13,871 nucleotides of DNA from Fimisoma avicola (GCA_018714945.1 DVMO01000147.1:1-13871), one strand, 5' to 3'; shown: positions 5,701 through 13,742, numbered from the stretch's first letter. The notes: generated by a model not told the origin, from the sequence alone. Made by a program: numbers and translations.

Positions 5701-6446
5701 TACTGGAAGTACACCTGGGTCTTGCCGCCAAGAAAAAAGGCTGGTATATTTCAACCCCGGTATTTGACGGCGCCAAAGAGAATGATATAATCGGCCTTCT
5801 CAAAGAGTGCGGCTATCCGGAGACCGGAAAGCTCCAGCTCAGGGACGGCAGAACGGGAGAACCTTTCGACAATCCTGTTACCGTAGGATACATGTATATG
5901 CTCAAACTGCACCACCTGGTAGATGACAAGATACATGCAAGGAGCACCGGTCCGTATTCGCTGGTGACACAGCAGCCTCTCGGCGGAAAGGCCCAGTTCG
6001 GCGGACAGCGTTTCGGCGAGATGGAAGTATGGGCCCTTGAAGCTTACGGCGCAGCTTATACCCTTCAGGAGATCCTGACAGTCAAGTCTGACGACATAGT
6101 CGGAAGGGTAAAGACATATGAAGCTATAGTCAAGGGAGAAAATATACCTACTCCGGGAATACCGGAATCCTTCAAGGTATTGATAAAAGAAATGCAGGCG
6201 CTGGGACTTGATGTCAAAGTCCTTTCAGAAAACGATGAAGAGATCCAGATCAAAGAAGCCTCGGAATATGATGACGATGTGCCTACCATAAGCGGCATAA
6301 TGGATGCTGAAAATGAGATAGGTGATGACGAAAATCTTTTAAACGATGGCTTTACTGAGGAGGACGCCGACGATGAAGACGATGACTACGGATTCGACGA
6401 CGAGCCGTCCGACTTCGACTTTGACGATGATTTCAAGAGTGAGTAA
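2736..6446 (+). CDS. rpoB: RNA polymerase subunit beta
   Basis: This is the 1236-residue beta subunit of RNA polymerase, which with beta-prime forms the catalytic cleft. I chose ATG 2736 because AAGGAG (2722-2727) lies eight bases upstream; the GTG at 2727 overlaps that site. The rifampicin-binding segment is at about 485-515. It carries Q493, D496, H506 and S511, equivalent to the wild-type E. coli Q513, D516, H526 and S531, so no classical resistance change is present. CPIETPEGPNIGL, the GYNYEDAI motif and GDKMAGRHGNKGV (about residue 938) are all intact. The last 50 or so residues form a very acidic Asp/Glu-rich tail beyond the usual conserved end. rpoC follows after 22 bp, so the two genes are co-transcribed and probably translated together. 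Upstream, the usual rplL is missing. Confidence 0.98.
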   Translation: MPRPIKVGRKERMTFAKINEVCEMPNLIQIQTDSYKWFIEEGLREVFEDISPIKDYADNLVLEFIDYAITDSPKYEQEECKERDVTYAAPLKVKVRLINKETGEVKEQEVFMGDFPLMTEKGTFIYNGAERVVVTQLVRSPGPYYDVTYDKSNNKLFSTTIIPNRGAWLEYETDSNEIISVRVDRTRKQPVTTLMRALGFGSDQEILEIFGEDVRLKKTLEKDTASNYEEGLKEIYRKLRPTEPPTVESARALLNSLFFDPKRYDLAKVGRYKYNKKLGISNRINGVTVAEDVINPETGEIMAEKGHKIGRDLAMEIENAGVRYVYAYGLDKDKEDVVTKIIGNNFVDLQSYVNFDISELKLADKAFYPVLREILDSCQTDDEIRTKLKERKHDLSPKHIIIEDIIASISYILNLNYGIGDIDDIDHLGNRRLRTVGELLQNQFRIGLARMERVVKERMTIQDIDVTTPQALMNIRPVTAAIKEFFGSSQLSQFMDQNNPLAELTHKRRLSALGPGGLSRERAGFEVRDVHQSHYGRMCPIETPEGPNIGLIGSLTTYGIVNEYGFIETPYRVVDKETHRVTDEIHYLTADEEEMMIIAQANEPLDSEGHFINSKVASRGEHGEIALMPREEIDYMDVSPKQVVSVATAMIPFLENDDANRALMGSNMQRQAVPLLVSEAPIVGTGMEYKAARDSGVVILAKNSGTVEFVDAENIVIRRDEDNKTDSYKLLKFKRSNQGTCINQRPIVSHGEHVEEGEVIADGPSTDLGEIALGKNLLIGFMTWEGYNYEDAIILNERLLMDDVLTSLHIVEYEAEARDTKLGPEEITRDIPNVGEDALKDLDEEGIVRIGAEVNSSDILVGKVTPKGETELTAEERLLRAIFGEKAREVRDTSLRVPHGETGIVVDVKIFCRENGDELPPGVNKLVRCYIATKRKINVGDKMAGRHGNKGVISRILPEEDMPFLDNGQPLQVMLNPLGVPSRMNVGQVLEVHLGLAAKKKGWYISTPVFDGAKENDIIGLLKECGYPETGKLQLRDGRTGEPFDNPVTVGYMYMLKLHHLVDDKIHARSTGPYSLVTQQPLGGKAQFGGQRFGEMEVWALEAYGAAYTLQEILTVKSDDIVGRVKTYEAIVKGENIPTPGIPESFKVLIKEMQALGLDVKVLSENDEEIQIKEASEYDDDVPTISGIMDAENEIGDDENLLNDGFTEEDADDEDDDYGFDDEPSDFDFDDDFKSE

Positions 6447-6468
6447 TTGAAGAAAGGGGAGGTACTCC

Positions 6469-9400
6469 TTGAATAACAATAATAACGAATACGAACTGAA
6501 CAATTTTGAGTCAATACAGATAAGCCTGGCGTCACCGGAAAAGATCCTGGAATGGTCACACGGAGAAGTAACCAAGCCGGAGACCATCAACTACAGAACT
6601 CTCAAGCCTGAGAGAGACGGCCTTTTCTGCGAGAGGATATTCGGCCCTATGAAGGACTGGGAATGCCACTGCGGAAAATACAAGAGGATCAGATATAAGG
6701 GGATCGTCTGCGACCGGTGCGGCGTAGAAGTAACAAAGGCAAAAGTAAGAAGAGAGAGGATGGGTCACATCAAGCTGGCCGCTCCTGTATCTCACATCTG
6801 GTATTTTAAGGGAATCCCGTCAAGGATGGGACTCTGCCTTGATATCACTCCGAGAAACCTGGAGAAAGTCCTGTACTTTGCCGCATACATCGTTACCGAT
6901 CCGGGGGACACTGACCTTGTATATAAAGAAATCCTTACTGAACAGCAGTATAGAGAAAAAAAGGATCAGTATGGCGACAGGTTCAAGGCAGGCATGGGAG
7001 CAGAAGCCATCAAGAAGCTGCTTTGCGACATAGATCTTGACCAGCTTTCGCAGGAACTGAGAAGCAAGCTCAAAGGTGCCACCGGACAGAAAAAAGTCAG
7101 GATCGTCAGGCGCCTTGAGGTGATCGAAGCCCTGAGACTCTCCGGCAACAGACCTGAGTGGATGATCCTGGATGTTATCCCGGTCATCCCGCCTGACATC
7201 AGGCCTATGGTACAGCTGGACGGCGGCAGGTTCGCCACCTCCGACCTGAACGACCTGTACAGGAGAGTGATCAACAGGAACAACAGGCTCAACAGACTCC
7301 TTGAGCTTGGCGCGCCTGACATCATAGTAAGGAACGAAAAGAGGATGCTGCAGGAAGCAGTAGACTCCCTCATAGACAACGGCAGAAGGGGCAGAGCCGT
7401 TACCGGCCCCGGCTCCAGACCGCTCAAATCCCTGTCAGACATGCTCAAAGGGAAGCAGGGAAGATTCAGACAGAACCTGCTGGGTAAGCGTGTCGACTAT
7501 TCAGGCCGTTCCGTTATCGTAGTAGGACCGGAACTCAAGTTCTATCAGTGTGGACTGCCTAAGAAGATGGCCCTGGAACTGTTCAAGCCTTTCATCATGA
7601 AAGAGCTGGTGGAGCAGGGTTATGCTCACAACATCAAGAGCGCCAAGAGGATGGTCGAAAAGGTAAGACCGGAAGTATGGGATGTACTGGAAGGTGTCAT
7701 CAAAGAGCACCCGGTAATGCTCAACCGTGCGCCGACCCTGCACAGGCTGGGTATCCAGGCTTTCGAGCCGGTACTGGTAGAGGGCAAGGCCATCAAGCTG
7801 CACCCGCTGGTATGTACCGCTTTCAACGCCGACTTCGATGGAGACCAGATGGCCGTTCATGTACCGCTTTCTGTAGAAGCGCAGGCTGAGGCCAGGTTCC
7901 TCATGCTTTCCATCAACAACATCCTTGCTCCTAAGGACGGTTCACCTATAACCACTCCTACTCAGGACATGATACTGGGAAGCTACTATCTTACCCATCC
8001 GGGTGTTGAGGAGAGAAACTCATACGCAGAAAAAGGTGACGGAAAGGTATTTACCGACCTGGACGAAATGCTCATGGCATACCAGACAGGAGTAGTAGGC
8101 ATCCATGCCAAAGTCAAGGTAAGGATGTATAAAGACAAAGACGATCCGGGCAAACTGGTAGAATCCAATGTAGGAAGATTCATCTTCAACCAGGGCATAC
8201 CTCAGGATCTGGGCTTTGTAGACAGAGAAGCAGACCCGTACAGCCTTGAGGTAGACTTCCTCTGCGACAAGAAAAAACTGGGACTTATCATAGACAAGTG
8301 CTACCGTAAGCACGGCAACACCGGCACTGTGATAATGCTCGACTATATAAAATCCATGGGATACAAATACTCCACCAAGGGCGCCGTTACCATCAGTATC
8401 AGCGATATGGAGATCCCTAAAGAAAAAGAGACCATCATCGCCGAAGCCGATGCAATGGTCGACAAGTACGAAAAGGCATACCGCATGGGCCTTATGTCCA
8501 AGCAGGAGCGGTATGAAAAGATCATCGAAGTCTGGAATAAAGCTACCGATGATGTGGCAGATGTGCTGATGGATTCCCTGGGAACCCTCAACAACCTGTT
8601 CATCATGGCCAACTCAGGAGCCAGAGGTAGCAAGAACCAGATAAGACAGGTAAGCGGCATGAGAGGCCTGATGGCCAACGCTACCGGCCGTACGGTGGAA
8701 ATCCCTATCAAGTCCAACTTCCGTGAAGGCCTGTCCATACTGGAATACTTCATTTCTTCCAACGGAGCAAGAAAAGGTCTGGCCGATACGGCCCTGCGTA
8801 CCGCCGACTCAGGTTACCTGACAAGGAGACTGGTCGATGTATCTCACAGCGTTATCGTAAGAGAATACGACTGCGGTACTGACGAGGGTGTTGAGGTAAG
8901 AGCATTTACCGATGGAAAAGAGGTTATCGAACCTCTGAAGCAGAGGATCGTGGGCAGGACAGCCCTCGTGGATATCACCGACCCGGATACCGGAGAGGTG
9001 ATAGTTGAACAGAACGAGGAGATCCTCGAAGCTGCTGCTGAAAGGATAGAAGCCTGCGGAATCGAAAGCGTAGCTATCCGTTCAGTAATGACCTGTCACT
9101 CCAGGACCGGGATATGCGCCAAATGTTACGGCCGCAATCTTGCTACCGGTGAAGAAGTCAACATCGGTGAAGCTGTCGGCATAACCGCCGCCCAGTCCAT
9201 CGGAGAACCGGGTACACAGCTGACCATGAGAACATTCCATACCGGAGGAGTTGCCGGAGGAGACATCACCCAGGGTCTTCCGAGGGTTGAGGAACTGTTT
9301 GAGGCCAGAAAACCTAAAGGTATCGCCGAGATCTGCGAAGCTGACGGAGAGGTCATCTCCATCGAGGGACGCAAAGATAACAAGACAGAAGTCATCGTCA

Positions 9401-10149
9401 GAGGCGAGGATGGCGATAGGACCTATGTGATCCCGTACGGAGCAAGGCTCAATGTCAAAGAGGGCGATAAGGTGTTCGCCGGAGGACAGATAACAAGAGG
9501 TCCGCTGAACCCTCACGATATACTCAGGCTCAACGGAGTAGAGGGTGTTTACCAGTATCTGCTCAAGGAAGTGCAGCGAGTTTACAAACAGCAGGGTGTT
9601 GATATCAATGATAAGCACATTGAGGTCATCGTAAGCCAGATGCTTTCAAAGTACAAGATAGACGATGCGGGAGACACTGACCTGCTCCCTGGAGGTCTTT
9701 ACGGCAAATACGAGATCGAGGAGGCCAATGCAAAGGCAGAGGAAGAAGGCGGCCAGCCTTGTTCAGCCAACAGGATCCTGCTGGGCATTACCAAGGCTTC
9801 CCTGGCAACCAGCTCGTTCCTTTCAGCGGCGTCATTCCAGGAGACCACAAGGGTACTGACAGATGCCGCCATCAAGGGCAAGAATGACAGGCTCACCGGT
9901 CTTAAAGAAAACATCATGATAGGTAAGCTGATACCTGCCGGAACAGGAATGAAGCGCTACAAGAATATCGAGATCGATTACGGCGTGAATGCTGAGATCA
10001 TGGAAAATTTTGAGCGCGAACAGGAACTGGCGGCCATGACTGCTGCCAGCGAGGATCCTCTTTACGAGGATCATCAGGCAGATGACTCCGTAGTGGAGGC
10101 ATCTGCGGCCAATGAACCTGAAACACCTGATATCATCGAATTAGATTGA
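6469..10149 (+). CDS. rpoC: RNA polymerase subunit beta-prime (TTG start)
   Basis: This is the 1226-residue beta-prime subunit. The start is TTG 6469, six bases after GGGGAGG (6456-6462); no ATG is available nearby and the N-terminus matches the family. The N-terminal zinc-binding motif uses C66, C68, C81 and C84 (CHCG...CDRCG). The catalytic magnesium motif NADFDGDQM supplies D455, D457 and D459. The second zinc site is C802, C876, C883 and C886. The trigger-loop region is recognisable in AQSIGEPGTQLTMRTFHTGG. The long insert seen in gammaproteobacteria is absent, as expected for Firmicutes. The C-terminus ends in an acidic, low-complexity stretch. The stop codon TGA lies inside the -35 box of the next promoter. 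Confidence 0.98.
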   Translation: MNNNNNEYELNNFESIQISLASPEKILEWSHGEVTKPETINYRTLKPERDGLFCERIFGPMKDWECHCGKYKRIRYKGIVCDRCGVEVTKAKVRRERMGHIKLAAPVSHIWYFKGIPSRMGLCLDITPRNLEKVLYFAAYIVTDPGDTDLVYKEILTEQQYREKKDQYGDRFKAGMGAEAIKKLLCDIDLDQLSQELRSKLKGATGQKKVRIVRRLEVIEALRLSGNRPEWMILDVIPVIPPDIRPMVQLDGGRFATSDLNDLYRRVINRNNRLNRLLELGAPDIIVRNEKRMLQEAVDSLIDNGRRGRAVTGPGSRPLKSLSDMLKGKQGRFRQNLLGKRVDYSGRSVIVVGPELKFYQCGLPKKMALELFKPFIMKELVEQGYAHNIKSAKRMVEKVRPEVWDVLEGVIKEHPVMLNRAPTLHRLGIQAFEPVLVEGKAIKLHPLVCTAFNADFDGDQMAVHVPLSVEAQAEARFLMLSINNILAPKDGSPITTPTQDMILGSYYLTHPGVEERNSYAEKGDGKVFTDLDEMLMAYQTGVVGIHAKVKVRMYKDKDDPGKLVESNVGRFIFNQGIPQDLGFVDREADPYSLEVDFLCDKKKLGLIIDKCYRKHGNTGTVIMLDYIKSMGYKYSTKGAVTISISDMEIPKEKETIIAEADAMVDKYEKAYRMGLMSKQERYEKIIEVWNKATDDVADVLMDSLGTLNNLFIMANSGARGSKNQIRQVSGMRGLMANATGRTVEIPIKSNFREGLSILEYFISSNGARKGLADTALRTADSGYLTRRLVDVSHSVIVREYDCGTDEGVEVRAFTDGKEVIEPLKQRIVGRTALVDITDPDTGEVIVEQNEEILEAAAERIEACGIESVAIRSVMTCHSRTGICAKCYGRNLATGEEVNIGEAVGITAAQSIGEPGTQLTMRTFHTGGVAGGDITQGLPRVEELFEARKPKGIAEICEADGEVISIEGRKDNKTEVIVRGEDGDRTYVIPYGARLNVKEGDKVFAGGQITRGPLNPHDILRLNGVEGVYQYLLKEVQRVYKQQGVDINDKHIEVIVSQMLSKYKIDDAGDTDLLPGGLYGKYEIEEANAKAEEEGGQPCSANRILLGITKASLATSSFLSAASFQETTRVLTDAAIKGKNDRLTGLKENIMIGKLIPAGTGMKRYKNIEIDYGVNAEIMENFEREQELAAMTAASEDPLYEDHQADDSVVEASAANEPETPDIIELD

Positions 10150-10175
10150 CATTAGATATCGGTTCGTGATAAAAT
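10146..10175 (+). promoter_or_regulatory. Promoter of the rpsL-rpsG-fusA-tuf group
   Basis: A consensus TTGACA (10146-10151) and TAAAAT (10170-10175) are 18 bp apart, with a TGA extended -10 immediately upstream of TAAAAT. The -35 box contains the rpoC stop codon. Transcription would begin near 10182, inside the motif TTGGTTTTGGG. The combination of a full -35 and an extended -10 suggests a strong promoter, as expected for ribosomal-protein genes. Confidence 0.8.
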
Positions 10176-10194
10176 AAAATTTGGTTTTGGGCTT

Positions 10195-10225
10195 AACCGG
10201 GGCGGACAGGATGTCCGGTCCGGTT
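10195..10225 (+). promoter_or_regulatory. Hairpin in the rpsL leader
   Basis: AACCGG and CCGGTT form the outer stem and CGGACA/TGTCCG the inner stem around a GGA loop, with one G-U pair and one G-G mismatch between them. It lies about 13 nt after the predicted start point and has no T tract, so it is more likely a leader structure than a terminator. A role in mRNA stability or autoregulation is possible but not shown. Confidence 0.6.
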
Positions 10226-10265
10226 CGGCTTGAAATAATATAATTCAGAAGAAAGGAGAAAAAGG

Positions 10266-10682
10266 ATGCCTACTATCAATCAATTAGTACGGGAAGGCAG
10301 AACAAGCTCTGTTAAGAAGTCAACTGCTCCTGCGCTGAACAAGGGCATGAACTCACTCAAGAGAGTAGCAACAGATACCCATTCACCTCAGAAAAGAGGC
10401 GTTTGCACATCTGTAAAGACTGTTACTCCTAAAAAGCCTAACTCAGCTCTGAGAAAAGTTGCCAGGGTTCGTCTGACCAACGGTATTGAAGTGACAGCTT
10501 ATATTCCTGGCATAGGCCACAATCTGCAGGAACACAGCGTTGTTCTCATCAGAGGCGGCAGGGTAAAAGACCTCCCAGGTGTAAGATATCACATCATCAG
10601 AGGAACTCTCGACACAGCCGGCGTTGCCAACAGGCTCAAAGCCCGTTCAAAATACGGCGCCAAGAGGCCTAAAAAGAAATAA
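10266..10682 (+). CDS. rpsL: 30S ribosomal protein S12
   Basis: This is a 138-residue S12, located at the decoding centre of the small subunit. AAGGAG (10253-10258) lies seven bases before the ATG. Relative to E. coli S12 there is a roughly 13-residue insertion after about residue 24, as usual in Firmicutes. TPKKPNSA and RGGRVKDLPGV are intact, with K56 and K101 equivalent to the lysines commonly changed in streptomycin resistance, so the sequence is of the sensitive type. D102 is the equivalent of the aspartate that RimO methylthiolates in E. coli. It is the first gene of the str-type operon, and the spacer after it is unusually long. Confidence 0.97.
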   Translation: MPTINQLVREGRTSSVKKSTAPALNKGMNSLKRVATDTHSPQKRGVCTSVKTVTPKKPNSALRKVARVRLTNGIEVTAYIPGIGHNLQEHSVVLIRGGRVKDLPGVRYHIIRGTLDTAGVANRLKARSKYGAKRPKKK

Positions 10683-10785
10683 GACTATTGGTTTTGGGAA
10701 ATTAAGTAGAGCTCCTTTATATTCTCACGATATATCAAGGCGCTCACGGCGGTCATATGAGTACCGTCGAGTACCCCCAAAGACA

Positions 10786-10950
10786 CTGGCGGCTGCCTGA
10801 TTGCACAGCCGGCAGAGTAATCTTTTCCGGATATGGAGGCGGTTTGGCTCAGGCCCCGCGGACAATACCGGCAAAGGTGAAGAGAAAGCGCAATTAAATA
10901 TGATATTGTGCGGATCGTTTCGTACTAGATAAGACAGACTCGAAACGGTC
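10786..10950 (+). promoter_or_regulatory. Structured rpsL-rpsG spacer with three hairpins
   Basis: The 286-bp spacer (10683-10968) has no recognisable gene. Three stem-loops line up toward the rpsG ribosome binding site. The first pairs 10786-10795 with 10806-10815 (9 of 10). The second pairs 10888-10894 with 10905-10911 (7, one G-U). The third pairs 10913-10922 with 10941-10950 (10, one G-U) and ends three bases before AAGGAGG. In E. coli S7 represses translation by binding the rpsL-rpsG spacer, so an analogous control site is plausible. A GAGTACC direct repeat lies at 10759 and 10769. Confidence 0.5.
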
Positions 10951-10968
10951 AGCAAGGAGGGAAGAGAA

Positions 10969-11439
10969 GTGTCAAGAAAAGGTAATATACCAAAAAGAGA
11001 TATACTTCCGGATCCTGTTTACGGCAGCGTTGCTGTAGCAAAGCTGATAAACAGCATAATGCTGGACGGAAAAAAGGGTACAGCCCAGGCCATAGTTTAC
11101 GGCGCCTTTGACAGGATCAAAGAGCAGACTGGCGAAGAACCCCTGGAAGTATTTGAAAAGGCATTGAACAACATCATGCCTGTACTGGAAGTAAAAGCCA
11201 AAAGGATCGGCGGAGCCAACTATCAGGTTCCTGTAGAAGTAAGGCCTGAAAGAAGACAGACCTTAGGTCTCAGATGGCTCACCAAATTTACAAGAGCCAG
11301 AGGCGAAAGGACCATGGAAGAAAGGCTCGCCAAAGAACTGATGGACGCTGCGAACAACACCGGCGCTTCAGTAAAAAGAAAAGAAGATACTCATAAGATG
11401 GCGGAAGCCAACAGGGCGTTTGCTCATTTCCGCTGGTAA
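10969..11439 (+). CDS. rpsG: 30S ribosomal protein S7 (GTG start)
   Basis: This is a 156-residue S7, the primary 16S rRNA-binding protein that nucleates assembly of the 30S head. GTG 10969 lies eight bases after AAGGAGG (10954-10960). Family signatures are present: RKGNIPKRDILPDP near the N-terminus, RRIGGANYQVPVEV-like sequence in the middle (here KRIGGANYQVPVEV), and KKEDTHKMAEANRAFAHFRW-like sequence at the end. The length is standard. It follows rpsL at a distance far larger than usual and precedes fusA after 203 bp, so the operon may contain internal control or processing points. Confidence 0.97.
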   Translation: MSRKGNIPKRDILPDPVYGSVAVAKLINSIMLDGKKGTAQAIVYGAFDRIKEQTGEEPLEVFEKALNNIMPVLEVKAKRIGGANYQVPVEVRPERRQTLGLRWLTKFTRARGERTMEERLAKELMDAANNTGASVKRKEDTHKMAEANRAFAHFRW

Positions 11440-11449
11440 ATCGCTTGTT

Positions 11450-11551
11450 AAAATCGCCTGTGGCGTTGTTCGCTTCATCGCTTGCGGTGCTCATGTACCC
11501 TATGTACGCTCCGCGCCTCAGCGATGAGCTCACTTAGCCACAAACGATTTT
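11450..11551. repeat. 102-bp imperfect palindrome between rpsG and fusA
   Basis: The outer arms 11450-11464 and 11537-11551 are complementary at 13 of 15 positions. Inside, TCATCGCT (11475-11482) pairs exactly with AGCGATGA (11520-11527), and a core with GCGG...CCGC and GTAC...GTAC completes a long cruciform-like structure. It starts 11 bp after the rpsG stop. The layout resembles dispersed palindromic intergenic elements of bacteria. A T run after the distal arm (11548-11552) could also give partial termination. Confidence 0.65.
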
Positions 11552-11573
11552 TCCTGCGCGATTTTGGCCTTAT

Positions 11574-11581
11574 GATATAAG
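11574..11581 (+). promoter_or_regulatory. Weak candidate extended -10 promoter before fusA
   Basis: GATATAAG preceded by T gives TGATATAAG (from 11573), close to an extended -10 element. No convincing -35 box was found at 16-19 bp. If real, it would give fusA-tuf transcription independent of rpsL. Confidence 0.25.
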
Positions 11582-11597
11582 CGCAACACGACAAAAC

Positions 11598-11618
11598 GAG
11601 CGCCTTTGTTGGGCGCTC
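11598..11618 (+). promoter_or_regulatory. Hairpin just upstream of the fusA RBS
   Basis: GAGCGCC (11598-11604) and GGCGCTC (11612-11618) form a perfect 7-bp stem with loop TTTGTTG. It ends 11 bases before the AAGGAGG site. No T tract follows, so it is a leader hairpin, not a terminator. Confidence 0.65.
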
Positions 11619-11642
11619 AATACGGCAGAAAGGAGGATGTGT

Positions 11643-13706
11643 ATGCCAAGAAAGTTCCCACTGGAAAGAACGAGAAACATTGGTATAATGGCCCACATAG
11701 ATGCGGGCAAAACCACTACGACTGAAAGAATACTGTTCTACACAGGCAGGACCCACAAGCTGGGAGAAACCCACGAAGGCGCTGCCACCATGGACTGGAT
11801 GGAGCAGGAACAGGAGCGTGGTATCACTATAACCTCTGCCGCTACTACAGCACAATGGAAGGACATAAGAATCAATATCATAGATACTCCGGGACATGTT
11901 GACTTTACCGTTGAGGTAGAGAGGTCCCTGAGAGTCCTGGACGGCGCAGTAACTGTACTCTGTGCCAAGGGAGGCGTTGAGCCGCAGTCTGAGACCGTAT
12001 GGAGACAGGCTGAAAAGTATGGTGTACCGAGGATGGTCTTTGTAAACAAGATGGACATCATGGGTGCCGACTTCTTCAGAGTTGTGAACATGGTCAAGGA
12101 AAGACTCAAGGCCAATGCAGTACCTATCCAGTTGCCTATTGGAGCTGAAGATAGTTTCGTTGGAATTATCGACCTAGTAGAGATGAAGGCAGAGATTTAC
12201 AAGGACGAGCTGGGTAAGGAATTCGACATAACCGATATTCCGGCCGAAATGCAGGACCTTGCAGACGAATGGAGAGAGAAACTGGTTGAATCAGTTGCAG
12301 AGACTGACGAGGAACTGATGATGAAATTCCTCGAAGGCGAAGAACTGACCACCAAGGAGATCAAATCCGCTATCAGAAAAGAGACCATTGCAGGACGGAT
12401 GATCCCTATGATGTGTGGAAGCGCATACAGGAACAAGGGCGTTCAGATGCTTCTTGACGGTATCGTAGATTATATGCCGTCTCCGCTGGACATCCCGCCG
12501 ATCAAGGGAGTAAATCCTGAGACAGGAGAGGACGATGTGCGCCATACAAGCGATACAGAACCGTTCTCGGCCCTGGCTTTCAAGATCATGGCTGACCCGT
12601 TCGTAGGCAAGCTGGCGTTTTTCAGAGTATATTCCGGAACACTCCAGTCCGGATCCTATGTATATAACTCAACTAAAGGCAAGAAAGAAAGGATCGGAAG
12701 GATCCTTCAGATGCACGCCAACAAGAGAGAGGAGATCCAGGAAGTTTATGCCGGCGACATAGCCGCAGCTGTAGGTCTCAAAGATACCACCACAGGAGAT
12801 ACCCTCTGTGATGAAAAACATGAGATCATACTGGAATCCATGGAATTCCCTGATCCTGTGATCGAGATCGCCATCGAGCCTAAGACCAAGGCAGGTCAGG
12901 AAAAGATGGGCATCGCCCTGGCCAAGCTGGCTGAGGAAGACCCTACTTTCAAGACCTACACCAACGCCGATACCGGACAGACCATAATCGCAGGAATGGG
13001 AGAACTTCATCTTGAGATCATAGTAGACAGGCTGCTCCGTGAGTACAAGGTTGAGGCCAATGTGGGCAAACCGCAGGTTTCCTACAAAGAGACCATCACC
13101 ACCACGGCAGATGTGGATCACAAGTATGCCAAGCAGTCCGGTGGACGCGGACAGTATGGTCATGTAAAGATCAGGATCTATCCGAGAGACCCAGGTTCCG
13201 GCTTCGAGTTCAAGAACTCCATCGTGGGAGGAGCTATTCCTAAGGAATACATCCCTAAGATCGAGGAAGGTATCAAAGAAGCTATGGAAAACGGCCCGAT
13301 TGCCGGATATCAGGTTGTAGATGTGGGCGTTGAGCTTTACGACGGTTCTTATCACGAAGTAGACTCATCGGAAATGGCATTCAAGATCGCTGCTTCCATG
13401 GCCTTCAGAGAAGCCGTAAAGAAAGCAAAACCTGTACTCCTGGAACCTATATTCAAGGTAGAGGTAACTGTACCGGAAGAATATATGGGCGATGTAATCG
13501 GCGATATTTCCTCAAGGAGAGGAAGGATCGAAGGCACCGACATGAACATGGGAGCCGTTGCCGTAAGAGGCATGGTACCTCTGTCGGAGATGTTCGGATA
13601 CGCCACAGACCTGAGATCAAAGACTCAGGGACGCGGAGTATATGTAATGCAGATGGACCACTTCGAAAAGCTGCCTGACAACTTATTGGAAAAAATAAAC
13701 AAATAA
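11643..13706 (+). CDS. fusA: Elongation factor G
   Basis: This is a 687-residue EF-G, the GTPase that drives ribosomal translocation and works with RRF in recycling. I chose ATG 11643 because AAGGAGG (11630-11636) lies six bases upstream; the ATG at 11637 abuts the site. GTP-binding motifs are intact: AHIDAGKT (17-24), DTPGH (81-85) and NKMD (135-138). Switch I includes RGITITSAATT, which places it with the translocating EF-G group. The G domain with its insert spans about 1-285, followed by domains II, III, IV and V; domain IV includes the GGRGQYGHV segment and domain V the MGDVIGDISSRRG segment. There is no truncation. tuf follows after 36 bp and is probably co-transcribed. Confidence 0.97.
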   Translation: MPRKFPLERTRNIGIMAHIDAGKTTTTERILFYTGRTHKLGETHEGAATMDWMEQEQERGITITSAATTAQWKDIRINIIDTPGHVDFTVEVERSLRVLDGAVTVLCAKGGVEPQSETVWRQAEKYGVPRMVFVNKMDIMGADFFRVVNMVKERLKANAVPIQLPIGAEDSFVGIIDLVEMKAEIYKDELGKEFDITDIPAEMQDLADEWREKLVESVAETDEELMMKFLEGEELTTKEIKSAIRKETIAGRMIPMMCGSAYRNKGVQMLLDGIVDYMPSPLDIPPIKGVNPETGEDDVRHTSDTEPFSALAFKIMADPFVGKLAFFRVYSGTLQSGSYVYNSTKGKKERIGRILQMHANKREEIQEVYAGDIAAAVGLKDTTTGDTLCDEKHEIILESMEFPDPVIEIAIEPKTKAGQEKMGIALAKLAEEDPTFKTYTNADTGQTIIAGMGELHLEIIVDRLLREYKVEANVGKPQVSYKETITTTADVDHKYAKQSGGRGQYGHVKIRIYPRDPGSGFEFKNSIVGGAIPKEYIPKIEEGIKEAMENGPIAGYQVVDVGVELYDGSYHEVDSSEMAFKIAASMAFREAVKKAKPVLLEPIFKVEVTVPEEYMGDVIGDISSRRGRIEGTDMNMGAVAVRGMVPLSEMFGYATDLRSKTQGRGVYVMQMDHFEKLPDNLLEKINK

Positions 13707-13742
13707 ATTTAACTTTTAACACCTTTTTAGGAGGAAAATAAA

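Noticed and set aside
10195..10225. Terminator between rpoC and rpsL
   Set aside because: The stem-loop is not followed by a T tract and lies downstream of the rpsL promoter, so it is part of the leader.
11637..11642. Upstream ATG as the fusA start
   Set aside because: It directly abuts the AAGGAGG site with no spacer. The ATG at 11643 has a six-base spacer and gives the standard N-terminus.
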